Virus record (IMG/VR): IMGVR_UViG_3300021959_000043
Coordinates: 1 to 59,531 of that record
Source of the DNA: a virus
Strand: one strand, 5' to 3'
DNA: 59,531 bases
How positions within the stretch are numbered: position 1 is the first letter of the stretch; every line of letters begins with the position of its first letter. The translations under genes were made by a program, and so were the position numbers. Shown here one piece after another: positions 5,506 through 15,304 of this stretch. Under the pieces are notes generated by a model. That model was not told the DNA's origin. It saw nothing but the letters and a program-made list of their open reading frames with translations, and ran no database searches.

Positions 5506-7425
5506 ATGGCAATAAATTTTTTAAACAATGTAGCCCTCAACAAAAACGAACTAAGAGGTGCGGCTATAGAAAACCAACCAAATGATTCGGCTGTACCAAA
5601 TCCAGTATCAGGTCAGATATACTTTAACACAACGTCTGATAATCTTAAGATTTACACAGGTGCTGCATGGGAAGAAGTAGGTGGTGGTGTTGAAACCTTA
5701 ACTATAAACCCAGGGACATATGTAAGTCCTAATTCAACTGGTACTGCAAAAAACCCTATTTTCGCCCCAGATCTATCCGCAGTAGATGGATCTGTAGCAG
5801 CAAACGAACGCTTTTTAACTAAAAGTAACAAATGGGCAACTGTAGCTTCTATACCTGGAACGTATACTTGGAAAATATTAACAAACAGTGGCGGGGGTGC
5901 TCTTGCAACTGTTGCTTCAGCGGATACTGTTACTTTTACAAGTGGTAATAGTACTCTTGATATAACAAACTCTGGTTTAAGTGTCAGTATTGGTATGCCT
6001 GCAACAGGTGTAACAGCTGGATCTTATACACGTGCTTCAATTACAGTTGATGCATATGGTAGAATAACTACAGCTTCAAGTGGAGCAGCTCCGGTTATAA
6101 GCGACGCAACTATAACTTTAACAGGCGGTAGCGGTTTAGCAAACGCGGGCGGTGCTTTTACTCTTAACCAATCGGCTGATGAAACAATTAACTTTGAAGT
6201 TGGAGCAGGTGCTGGTATACAAGTTAATGCCAACGATGTAGCCATTGATTATTCTGGTGCAAACAATATTATTGATTCTGCCCCTAATGGTGGTAATATA
6301 GCTACAGTAGATAAAATACTATATGAAGACGCCACAGATACAACAGTAAAAGAAATTGCTGTATCTAGTTTAATAGCTTTAGCACCTCAAGGAGATGTTA
6401 CTGGTATTGACGCTGGTACTTATATATCTATAGACGATCCGAACACAGCAACCCCTACGGTTAATGCTTTAGGAACTGAAGCAGCAACAGCATCTAGACT
6501 TGTAGCAAGAGACTCTAGTGGTTTTGGTTATGTAGCAACTCCTTCAACAGGTGACAGTACAACTAAAATAGCTACAACTGCTTTCGTACAAGCTGCGGTT
6601 ACAGGTTTATTAGAATTTAAAGGTGGGTTTAACGCTAACACTGGTGATTTAGATTCACCATTAAGTGGTGATTTATACGTGGACGTTGCTATATTAGTAG
6701 GTGATTACTACGTAGTAACTACTGCTGGTAATTTCTTTGGAAATACAGCTACACCTTTAACACCTGGAGATTCAGTTATATGTCAAACTGCTAAAACAGC
6801 GGGTAATGCTACTGAAGCAGACTTTATAGTTGTACAATCTGATACAGATCTTGCAACTAACTCCACGCCTGGTTTAATGTTTATAAACCCAACTGGAAGT
6901 GGTATAACTTCAAACATTGCAACAGGTCAAGCAACCTTAACAAACACAGATAAAGGTTCTTCTCAAAACATATTTAAAAGAGTTGACTCTGATTCAGGTA
7001 CAGCAATAGCTGATAATAATGATGACACGTTAAGTATACAAGGTGCTGGAAGTATAACTACATCAGTATCTGGAGATGTGCTTACAATAACAGGTACTGA
7101 CAATCAAGGAGCAATTGGAAAAAGCGTATTGCTAAACAGCGCTTTAGCTTATGTTAGTGCGAGTACTTCTGGAGGCATTACAACCTTTGCTGTAGACGTT
7201 GCAAATTCATCTGTCTTTGGATCAGGTGTTACTGCTATAGATGTTAAGTGCGAAGTTGTAGATGCATCAACGTCAGGAGCTACTGCAGGTCAAACAGTTT
7301 ATGCTGATATAACAAGAGGCGTAAATGCAGGCGGCGCTACTTTTGGTACAGCATCTTTAAACATAGCCTTTACAGGCACAGTATCTAGTTCAGTGTACAA
7401 AGTACTACTTACGTACTTAGGATAA
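5506..7425 (+). CDS. Putative tail fibre protein (639 aa)
   Basis: The N-terminus (NPVSGQIYFNTTSDNLKIYT, about residues 35-55, then GAAWEEVGGG) is a frequent phage-fibre repeat. Its middle contains T/G/S-rich blocks such as ITLTGGSGLANAGGAFTLNQ and TKIATTAFVQAAVTG, which are common in fibres of marine phages. The C-terminal 90 residues (GKSVLLNSALAYVSASTSGG onward) look like a compact tip domain. No catalytic motif seen. It forms a cassette with the giant fibre downstream; both begin MA(I/L)NFL, so their N-termini may dock to the same site. Confidence 0.75.
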   Translation: MAINFLNNVALNKNELRGAAIENQPNDSAVPNPVSGQIYFNTTSDNLKIYTGAAWEEVGGGVETLTINPGTYVSPNSTGTAKNPIFAPDLSAVDGSVAANERFLTKSNKWATVASIPGTYTWKILTNSGGGALATVASADTVTFTSGNSTLDITNSGLSVSIGMPATGVTAGSYTRASITVDAYGRITTASSGAAPVISDATITLTGGSGLANAGGAFTLNQSADETINFEVGAGAGIQVNANDVAIDYSGANNIIDSAPNGGNIATVDKILYEDATDTTVKEIAVSSLIALAPQGDVTGIDAGTYISIDDPNTATPTVNALGTEAATASRLVARDSSGFGYVATPSTGDSTTKIATTAFVQAAVTGLLEFKGGFNANTGDLDSPLSGDLYVDVAILVGDYYVVTTAGNFFGNTATPLTPGDSVICQTAKTAGNATEADFIVVQSDTDLATNSTPGLMFINPTGSGITSNIATGQATLTNTDKGSSQNIFKRVDSDSGTAIADNNDDTLSIQGAGSITTSVSGDVLTITGTDNQGAIGKSVLLNSALAYVSASTSGGITTFAVDVANSSVFGSGVTAIDVKCEVVDASTSGATAGQTVYADITRGVNAGGATFGTASLNIAFTGTVSSSVYKVLLTYLG

Positions 7426-7449
7426 TAATAATGTAATTAAATACAATAT

Positions 7450-10400
7450 ATGGCTTTAAATTTTTTAAGTAACGGAATTTTTGCAGGTGATGTAACTATA
7501 CCAGAATATATATATCATACTGGTAATACCTCACAAGACAAATTTGGTTTTGCTGGTAATGACACTTTTGTTATATCAACTAACGGAACTGACAAATTTA
7601 CAGCTGACGCTAATTCTGCTATATTATTAGAAGCTGGAATAACTAAATTACAAACCACAAGCACAGGTGTTGGTATAACAGGAACAGCTACGGCTACTAC
7701 ATTCTCAGGTGCTGTATCAACTGGGAATGTTGACGGACAAGCAAATATTCCTTTTAAGCTTAGTGTTGACTATAACTCTTACATGGTGGCTGCTGCTGGT
7801 ACTACTTGGGGATTGTTTTGGGCTGGAAATTCTGGGGCAAGATACGGTACAAATGGAAATGGCGGTCCTGGTAATATATGGGGAAACAGTGGTAATCCAA
7901 ATGAATTTGTTTTTGTAGGTGGTGATAGTACAAGATGGACAGTTAATGGCAATAGTGGTGATACTTGGCAATCCGGAGATATATACGTTGGTGGTGGTGA
8001 TATAATTTTATCAGGTACAGGACGTATTCAAGGTGTAGATACAGTAAGTGCTAATACAGACGCGGCTAATAAACTTTATGTAGATAACGCTGTGGCAGCC
8101 TCTCCTCAAGGTACGGTAACTATTAGTGGCACTCCAGTTAATAATCAATTAGCCGTATGGACATCTGCTACAAGCATAGAAGGTGAGTCAGAACTAACAT
8201 ATGATGGTAATACATTTACAGTAGGTGGAACAGGTAATACTACAACTTATTTAGATGTTATAGGTACCAATACAGCAGGAGCACCAGCTACAGCTGCTGC
8301 AATAAGAATATACGGTTACGAAGGAAGAGGTGAAGGAATATTTTATTATGATTCTGCTTACGCTAGTTCAGAGTGGTATAGCGGTGTACCTTATAGCGGC
8401 GGTGACACTTGGCAGATTGGACATGACACGGGAGGTCAAGCACAATATACTGCTAATGCTCTTTTAAGATTTACTACAGCTGGCGCCGCAACTTTTTCAG
8501 GTAATATTACAATGTTGCAAACATCAGGTAATAACACGCTTACTATAGATAGCTCAGGCGGTGGTAACCCTGTAATATATTTAGAAGATCCAACTCGTAA
8601 ATGGGGTCAATTTGTTGCAAGTGGAGATTTATATTTTAAAAATGAAACCACAAATGTAAATACATTATTATTAAGCGGTAGTGATGCAACTTTTGCAGGT
8701 TCTCTTACTATACCAGATTACGTTATACACGCTGGTGATACAACCACCCGTTTTGGTTTTGCGGCTGCTGATACTTTTCAAATAGATACTGACGGTTCAT
8801 TAAGATTTGGGGTAAACAATAGCGGTATGAAATTAGGCGGTGCCAACGCTAGGGTTACAACAATATATGATCAAGACAACATGTCTAGCAATAGCGCAAC
8901 GGCGTTAGCTACGCAACAAAGTATAAAACAATATGTAGATACTGCGGTTTCAAACGCTGGTACAGTAACTGGAACTGGTTCAGCTGGAAGAGTTGCTTTT
9001 TGGAATGGTACAAGCGCCATAGCTTCTAGTTCAAATTTATATTGGGACAATGCAAGTGCTGAACTAGGGGTTGGAACAAGTTCCCCAACTACTTCTTTTA
9101 CAATTCAATCTGGTCACAGTACAACACGAGCAAACTTATATTATAATGGAAGTACTAACGCAAATAATGCTTATATAGACATGTGGGCCTCTGAACCAGG
9201 TGTTACTTATAACGGTTCTGGTATTGGTTCAAATATAAATGGATCTCCTTATTATGGAAGAAAAGTTACAGAACAAGGGCAAACATATATAAGATTTATT
9301 GACGGTCAGTTTGAAGTTTATACTGGAACAAACTCTTCTGGTACAAGTTCAACTGCGGTAAGAAGATTATATATTGAAGATAACGGCTTAGCTACATTTT
9401 CAACCACTCCAGAAGTAGGTACAAGATCAGTTGGTGATAACACAGGCAGAGCGGCATCAACAGCCTTTGTAACAACTGCTATTGGAAATGTAGATACAGG
9501 CGTTCAAAGTGTTAGCGATGATGGAGGCTCAACAATAAACGTAAGTGGTTCAACGACTCAACGTGTAGTAACAGCCGTAACAGGTGCAGTAAGTTCATCT
9601 TCTGCTAATTTAGCAACTGGAGCGCAGATACAAACAGCTATAAATACAGCTATAGGTACAATACCTTCAGGATTAGCATTTGAAGGAAACTGGGATGCTA
9701 GCACAGGTAATCCACCATCTTCATCGCCAAGTAATGGTCAATTTTGGATTGTTACAGTTGCTGGTTCAACTAGTTTAAGTGGAATTACTGATTGGAAAGT
9801 TGGTGATTGGGCTATATACGTAGAACAAGGAGCAGGCACAGATGCTTGGCAAAAAGTAGATAACACTTCTACACTATCTGGTGATGGTGTTGCAAACCAA
9901 TTAACATACTGGACTAGTACATCAAATGTAGCAGGCGACACAGGTTTAACATACAATGCTTCAACAAACAAATTAACTGTTGCTGGAAACTTAAGTGCCG
10001 CTGGATATAATATATTTGGATTAGGTTTATCAACAGGTTCTTGGTATGGTGATTTAGGCAGCAATGGTTATACCCGTGAAACTGGATTGCAAATGACAAG
10101 TGGTTCTGAGTTTGTTGTTGTATCTAAAAACGGGCAAGGATCTACTTTAGTAGATGGTGCTTATTTAGCTTATGAAAGTGCAAATGGATTTTTTGGTTCT
10201 TATAATTCAACCTATGGTAATTTAACAGGAATAAGAGCTACAGCAGCAAATACTTTAACAGTAACACAACTTGATGGCGGGACTGCTAACTTAGCTATAA
10301 CAAGTATTGCAAACGCTACTACTGACACTGATAAATTCTTAGTATCAGACAGTGGAGTTGTTAAGTACAGAACTGGTGCGCAAGTGCTAAGTGACATTGG

Positions 10401-13400
10401 TGCACAAGCATCTGGAAATTACTTACCAGTTGCAAATCCAACTTTTACAGGAACACTTACAGGACCAACAGTTAGGGTTACATCAGGATTATCAGTTGAT
10501 GGCGCTATGCTTGCTGGTAATACTTTTTCTGATCCTGATTTAGTTTTGACAGTTTTAGATACCGATACAACACAATCTATAAGGGATAAAATAAATGACA
10601 CCACAGCTATAACAAAAGTTAGTGATAGCACAGCACCCGCACCTGGTGTTTTTGCAGTTGACGGCGCTAATTATCCACAAGGTTTTGGTCCTTTTTATAC
10701 AATAGACGAAGGTGATACATTTACTTTTGAATTTTGGGTAAAAAAAGAATCTGGCGCTGCTACATCAGCTCTATTATATGCAGGCTCTAATTTTTACAAT
10801 GCCTCAGGAACTTACCTAGGTAACTCACAAAGGTATTGGGGTGAATCTGGACTTCAATTGGCCAACTTTACTGATTGGTATCACGTGAGCGGCACATTGG
10901 GACCTACTAGAGGTAGTAGTACTAGTCAAATACCTACAACAGCTGTTTCTATGAGATTGTTGTTTTTATTTAATTATAATCCTAACGCGTCAATAGTAAC
11001 ACATTATTGTGGCTTAAAAGTATACAAGTCAAGTAAAACGGTAACTCAGTTATATAGAAAAACCTTAGGCAGTGAGGCTAACACAACACGAAACAGAGAT
11101 TTAGTAGTTGATCAAAACGGTGATCTTTATGGTAGCAATTTAACCATTACCGGTAATCTTATTGGTAATACTTCTAACACTACAGAATTAGGTACATATT
11201 CTACAGGTGCTATAAAAAGAATTAGGATGTGTCAAGGTGGTGAATTACACTTTGGTGATACTACTACTAGTGCACCTCTTGGTATAACTGAAGGTCAATG
11301 GAATAGTTTTAGTGACCAAGATAGGTTAAGTATTTATGGAAGAAGCTCAATCACCTTTTATGCAGGTTCAACTGCAGCAGTTTTAGCTGCCACATTACAA
11401 TCAACAGGGCTTACATTAAACACTATAACAAATGCTACTGCAGATACTGATAAATTCTTAGTATCAGACTCAGGTGTAATTAAATATAGAACAGGTGCAC
11501 AGGTTTTATCTGATATTGGCGCAGCTTCTTCTGGTTCTTTAGGTAATTACTTACCTTTAGCAGGCGGCACAATGTCTGGCACTATTAATTCAACCGCGAC
11601 TACAGCTCTTCAAATGGATGGAGCAGCATCAGCTCAAGGTATATTAATGCGAGCAGATTCATCAGGTACTTACCCTGTATTTTTAAGAGAACAAAATCCA
11701 GCTTCTGGAGGAGAGACTTCATCTTGGTTATTTAAAGATGCTGTTTCACCTTGGGGTATATGGCACAATAATCCAAATGATTCATTTGATTGGACTAGAG
11801 CTGGAAACAATCTTGGTATTGCAAATAATGTAGGTGGCGAAACAAATAGCGTTATGATTCGCTTAAGAAGCGCAGATGGTAGTGGAACTTTTGCTGGGAA
11901 CGTAACAGCCACGGGTGATGTAACCGCTGATCAATTTTTCTCTACCAACAATGGTAATGGACAAAACTATAAAATAGGAGATGATGTTTATATTGGTGAT
12001 ATTAATGTAGCTAATACGTTTAGAGTTCAAGGAGCACAAACTCCTGCTAATGGTTATATAACATTTGGTAATTCAAGCAACACCCAATTAGGTAGAGCTG
12101 GAACTGGTCCTTTAACTTGGGGTGGAAACTTTGAAGTTAGCGGAACAACAACCTTAAACAATCAGTTAACATTCCCATATGCATATTTAGGCGATTATAT
12201 TTATCACACCGGGGATGGTAATACTTATTTTGGTTTTCCAAGTAATGACATTTTTAGAGTTGTTACTGGCGGTACAGCAAGATTTGAAATAACTACTTCA
12301 ACTGTTAATGTAAGTAACGCATCTTTCAAAGCTTTAGGCGCTTTAGCTACAGGCCCTGGAATGGCTGAAACAGGAGTTGGATTAGGTCAAGCATCAAACT
12401 ATGCCCACGCTCAATTTAGTGGTTCCGCTGGTGGCTATATTGATTTTGCGGAACCTAATGTAGATTGGTCTGGTCGTATTATTTATACTCATAGTTCTGA
12501 TTCTATGGTATTTTATACAGCAACAACTGCGGTTTTAACGTTAGACAGCTCTAACAACGCAACTTTTACAGGCAATATTGTAATGGGTGATAATGACATT
12601 ACCGGTATAGATGAATTACTATGGAGTTCAGGAACAAAAATAGGAGACGATGGGGCTGGTTTGTTAAAATTAACATCTGCTGCCTCAACAGAATCTGGGA
12701 TACGATTTGATGATGCTGATGGGCAATTACAGGGATATGTGTACGGAGATGGTGGTGCAGCATCTTCTTTTGGTTTATTAGATGGTACCGGTCAATGGGC
12801 AGTAAGATGTTTGGAAAATCAATATGTAGAATTACGTTATGATAATGCTGCAAAGTTTCAAACTCTTACAGATGGAGTGTATGTAGCTGGAAAATTAGGA
12901 ATAGGAACGTCAACTCCAGACACAGATGGTTATGGTTATGCTGAAGACTTAGTTATAAAAGGAGGTGCTTCAGCTCAAGATGGTGCTGGAATTACAATAG
13001 CAGGTAACGGAAAAAGATATGGTGTCATAGCGTTTGGTGATGCCGCAGATGTTAATGCAGGTGAAATATTCTATGACCATAACATAAATGCTCTGTATTT
13101 TAGAACAAACGGTAGCGGTTATAATGTTTTTATTAACTCTGCTGGTAAAGTAACAGCTGGCGCAGCTACAAGTTCTAGTGATGGTTCAAGTACACTTACA
13201 ACTAAAGGCTACGTAGATGCTCATCCAGGTTCAGGCGGTACAGTAACATCTGTTGCAACTGGAGGCGGCTTAGATGGTGGAACTATAACAAATGCCGGAA
13301 CAATAGAAGTAGAATACGACGGTGTTCCTACTAACATAATACAATCAGGTTTTGATTTTACTGGAGATACTGTAGTATCAGGAGATTATATAATGATATC

Positions 13401-14475
13401 AGACCCTGGTTCAACAACTACTAATAGAAGAATTGGTTATGTTACTGTTGGTGATTTGCCTTTTACTAATAATTCAGGTGACATAACAAGTGTTACCGCT
13501 GGCACAGGATTAACTGGTGGTGGTACATCAGGAGGTGTAACTTTAAATGTTGATTATTTAGGTAGTGATAGTATTATAAAAGCAGCGCCAACATTAAGTG
13601 CTGCTGTTGCTTCATCTGATTTTTTACTAATGGCTGCTTCTAATGGTAATGTATTCGAAACAACTTTTAGTAATTTGCCGTTTGTGTCGTCAAATGATAG
13701 TACAGTTATAAGAACTACAGGTGGTCAAACACGTCAAGGTAATAATACATTTGCGGCTACAAGTACTAGTACTAGCTACACCAATGCAGGTGTAGAATTA
13801 AGAGAATCTAATTTATCAGGTTCTTCTGGAACTGCTCCATTTATAAGTTGGCATTGGGGCGGAGTTGTAGCCTCGTCAATGGCGATTGAAGCAAACGGTA
13901 CAATAGCTGTTAGAAACAATCCGGGAACTGCATATGAGAAATTTGCATGCGGTAATTTAACAGCTCACGGCGGCACCTTTGTTTTAGGTAGCGGCGGGGT
14001 TGGTGATATGTACATAGGTAATAACGCAACAAATAAGTATTTTAGGTTTCATACTAATAATAATCAGACCTACTTTGACATGAACTGCGGCACCATTAAC
14101 TGGAGAGAAGGAAGTTCAACTAGGTATTATTTTTATCCTTCGTCTGCTAACATGACTATCAATGGTACGTTGACACAAAACTCTGATGAAAGAGTAAAAG
14201 AAAATATAGTTGAAATAAACGATTGTATTGGTAAGGTTCAAGCAATGAAAGGTGTTTACTATAATAGAACTGATTTTAACACAGAGGTTACAAAGGTGGG
14301 TGTTATAGCCCAAGATGTTGAAGCTGTCTTACCAGAACTTATATTAGAAGCTCCTGATACAGGACTTAAGTCTGTGGCTTATGCAGAATTAACAGCTGTG
14401 CTAATAAACGCAATAAAAGAGCAGCAAGAAATAATAGAAGATTTAAAAACAAGAGTGCAACAATTAGAAAAATAA
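7450..14475 (+). CDS. Giant tail fibre with C-terminal S74 intramolecular chaperone (2341 aa)
   Basis: A very long Gly/Thr/Ser/Asn-rich beta fibre for host recognition. The last 100 residues match the peptidase S74 chaperone of phage fibres and tailspikes. Ser2245 in NSDERVKENI begins the domain, KVGVIAQDVEAVLPELI follows, and a coiled coil (INAIKEQQEIIEDLKTRVQQ) ends it. In this family the domain trimerises, folds the fibre and then cuts itself off at the Ser-Lys dyad. Internal repeats are visible. A Y-I-Y-H-T-G-(D/N)...FGF...F motif appears near residues 20, 420 and 1590. A T/D-KFLVSDSGV(V/I)KYRTG block appears near residues 957 and 1330. It is the largest fibre gene and the likely main host-range determinant. 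Confidence 0.85.
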   Translation: MALNFLSNGIFAGDVTIPEYIYHTGNTSQDKFGFAGNDTFVISTNGTDKFTADANSAILLEAGITKLQTTSTGVGITGTATATTFSGAVSTGNVDGQANIPFKLSVDYNSYMVAAAGTTWGLFWAGNSGARYGTNGNGGPGNIWGNSGNPNEFVFVGGDSTRWTVNGNSGDTWQSGDIYVGGGDIILSGTGRIQGVDTVSANTDAANKLYVDNAVAASPQGTVTISGTPVNNQLAVWTSATSIEGESELTYDGNTFTVGGTGNTTTYLDVIGTNTAGAPATAAAIRIYGYEGRGEGIFYYDSAYASSEWYSGVPYSGGDTWQIGHDTGGQAQYTANALLRFTTAGAATFSGNITMLQTSGNNTLTIDSSGGGNPVIYLEDPTRKWGQFVASGDLYFKNETTNVNTLLLSGSDATFAGSLTIPDYVIHAGDTTTRFGFAAADTFQIDTDGSLRFGVNNSGMKLGGANARVTTIYDQDNMSSNSATALATQQSIKQYVDTAVSNAGTVTGTGSAGRVAFWNGTSAIASSSNLYWDNASAELGVGTSSPTTSFTIQSGHSTTRANLYYNGSTNANNAYIDMWASEPGVTYNGSGIGSNINGSPYYGRKVTEQGQTYIRFIDGQFEVYTGTNSSGTSSTAVRRLYIEDNGLATFSTTPEVGTRSVGDNTGRAASTAFVTTAIGNVDTGVQSVSDDGGSTINVSGSTTQRVVTAVTGAVSSSSANLATGAQIQTAINTAIGTIPSGLAFEGNWDASTGNPPSSSPSNGQFWIVTVAGSTSLSGITDWKVGDWAIYVEQGAGTDAWQKVDNTSTLSGDGVANQLTYWTSTSNVAGDTGLTYNASTNKLTVAGNLSAAGYNIFGLGLSTGSWYGDLGSNGYTRETGLQMTSGSEFVVVSKNGQGSTLVDGAYLAYESANGFFGSYNSTYGNLTGIRATAANTLTVTQLDGGTANLAITSIANATTDTDKFLVSDSGVVKYRTGAQVLSDIGAQASGNYLPVANPTFTGTLTGPTVRVTSGLSVDGAMLAGNTFSDPDLVLTVLDTDTTQSIRDKINDTTAITKVSDSTAPAPGVFAVDGANYPQGFGPFYTIDEGDTFTFEFWVKKESGAATSALLYAGSNFYNASGTYLGNSQRYWGESGLQLANFTDWYHVSGTLGPTRGSSTSQIPTTAVSMRLLFLFNYNPNASIVTHYCGLKVYKSSKTVTQLYRKTLGSEANTTRNRDLVVDQNGDLYGSNLTITGNLIGNTSNTTELGTYSTGAIKRIRMCQGGELHFGDTTTSAPLGITEGQWNSFSDQDRLSIYGRSSITFYAGSTAAVLAATLQSTGLTLNTITNATADTDKFLVSDSGVIKYRTGAQVLSDIGAASSGSLGNYLPLAGGTMSGTINSTATTALQMDGAASAQGILMRADSSGTYPVFLREQNPASGGETSSWLFKDAVSPWGIWHNNPNDSFDWTRAGNNLGIANNVGGETNSVMIRLRSADGSGTFAGNVTATGDVTADQFFSTNNGNGQNYKIGDDVYIGDINVANTFRVQGAQTPANGYITFGNSSNTQLGRAGTGPLTWGGNFEVSGTTTLNNQLTFPYAYLGDYIYHTGDGNTYFGFPSNDIFRVVTGGTARFEITTSTVNVSNASFKALGALATGPGMAETGVGLGQASNYAHAQFSGSAGGYIDFAEPNVDWSGRIIYTHSSDSMVFYTATTAVLTLDSSNNATFTGNIVMGDNDITGIDELLWSSGTKIGDDGAGLLKLTSAASTESGIRFDDADGQLQGYVYGDGGAASSFGLLDGTGQWAVRCLENQYVELRYDNAAKFQTLTDGVYVAGKLGIGTSTPDTDGYGYAEDLVIKGGASAQDGAGITIAGNGKRYGVIAFGDAADVNAGEIFYDHNINALYFRTNGSGYNVFINSAGKVTAGAATSSSDGSSTLTTKGYVDAHPGSGGTVTSVATGGGLDGGTITNAGTIEVEYDGVPTNIIQSGFDFTGDTVVSGDYIMISDPGSTTTNRRIGYVTVGDLPFTNNSGDITSVTAGTGLTGGGTSGGVTLNVDYLGSDSIIKAAPTLSAAVASSDFLLMAASNGNVFETTFSNLPFVSSNDSTVIRTTGGQTRQGNNTFAATSTSTSYTNAGVELRESNLSGSSGTAPFISWHWGGVVASSMAIEANGTIAVRNNPGTAYEKFACGNLTAHGGTFVLGSGGVGDMYIGNNATNKYFRFHTNNNQTYFDMNCGTINWREGSSTRYYFYPSSANMTINGTLTQNSDERVKENIVEINDCIGKVQAMKGVYYNRTDFNTEVTKVGVIAQDVEAVLPELILEAPDTGLKSVAYAELTAVLINAIKEQQEIIEDLKTRVQQLEK
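10327..10350 (+). repeat. DNA repeat within the giant fibre gene, copy 1
   Basis: A 24-base stretch encoding T-D-K-F-L-V-S-D is identical to 11446-11469. The surrounding protein repeat is longer (about 35 residues) but diverged at the DNA level. Such repeats allow unequal recombination in fibre genes. Confidence 0.7.
11446..11469 (+). repeat. DNA repeat within the giant fibre gene, copy 2
   Basis: The identical partner of 10327-10350, about 1.1 kb downstream in the same reading frame. Recombination between them would delete about 373 codons in frame. Confidence 0.7.
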
Positions 14476-14484
14476 AATAAAATT

Positions 14485-14865
14485 ATGGCAATTACTTATA
14501 AGTGGGAAATATCACAAATGAATGCTCATATTCAATCAGAAGGCGAAGACAATGTAATCTTTAGAGTGGAATATAATTACGTAGGTTACGAAGAATCCGG
14601 AGGTGTTACTTATACATTCAGTATTATGAGCTTTGAAGATTTTGTTTATGTAGCAGGCGAACCTTTTGTACCTTACGAGGATACTGAAGATTTTGAAAAT
14701 GTAGTTATTGGGTGGTTAGAAGATGCTGCAGATGTTTCTACAATGCAATCTCGCATAGCTGCAGATATACAGTCTCAAATTACACCAGTAAATGAAGAGT
14801 TGTATTTTACATGGCAAAATCCAACGCCAGTACCAACACCAGATGTTGAAGAAGAAGAGGAGTAG
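14485..14865 (+). CDS. Conserved phage protein, tail-fibre neighbour (126 aa)
   Basis: Begins MAITYKWEISQMNAHIQSEG and is beta-rich up to residue 60. A helical part follows, and the C-terminus is acidic (PVPTPDVEEEEE). The N-terminal pattern is one I know from small proteins of unknown function in marine myoviruses and other ocean phages, next to fibres or neck genes. Ten bases separate it from the giant fibre gene. It could be an accessory or assembly factor for the fibre; that is inference from position. Confidence 0.6.
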   Translation: MAITYKWEISQMNAHIQSEGEDNVIFRVEYNYVGYEESGGVTYTFSIMSFEDFVYVAGEPFVPYEDTEDFENVVIGWLEDAADVSTMQSRIAADIQSQITPVNEELYFTWQNPTPVPTPDVEEEEE

Positions 14866-14951
14866 GTAAATATTACTAAAAACCAGTGATAATATAAATA
14901 TACCCTGCTCGGGATAGAGCAATAACCAAAATTAATTTAAAACCAATACCG

Positions 14952-15272
14952 ATGACGTATTTTTATTACAAGACTAATACGTGGAATAGTCAACCACAAA
15001 TCTCCGAAGACCAAATAAAACTTTGGAAACATCTCTCAGAAAAGAAAAACTGGAGAATTGTTCAACTACCAAATGGATTCTTTCAAACAGAGCACAAAGA
15101 TTTTAATTGTGACTGTGATCCTGAAAAAGACACGTGCTGTGAAAACTGGCTAGATGTTACTAGAAGGGAAACAATTGAAGGAGCCGAGCAAGCTATAGAT
15201 AGTTCTGTAAGTCATTACTCTAAAAAAATAGAGTATACTAAAGGGCCAAAGGTTGTAAAAACATTTAAATAA
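14952..15272 (+). CDS. Hypothetical protein with clustered cysteines (106 aa)
   Basis: The N-terminal half (YYKTNTWNSQPQISEDQIKL...NWRIVQLPNGFFQTEHKD) leads into a cysteine cluster, CDCDPEKDTCC (about residues 55-65), which may bind a metal. The C-terminus is helical and then basic. I do not know its role. It precedes groEL by 32 bases and sits after an 86-base gap (14866-14951) that has only a small TGCTC/GAGCA hairpin at 14906-14921. Confidence 0.55.
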   Translation: MTYFYYKTNTWNSQPQISEDQIKLWKHLSEKKNWRIVQLPNGFFQTEHKDFNCDCDPEKDTCCENWLDVTRRETIEGAEQAIDSSVSHYSKKIEYTKGPKVVKTFK

Positions 15273-15304
15273 AAACAATTTAATTCAATTTAATTTAATT
15301 CAAA

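Noticed and set aside
7450-14475. Diversity-generating retroelement acting on the fibre gene
   Set aside because: No reverse transcriptase gene or template repeat is present in the window; the repeats are ordinary protein repeats.
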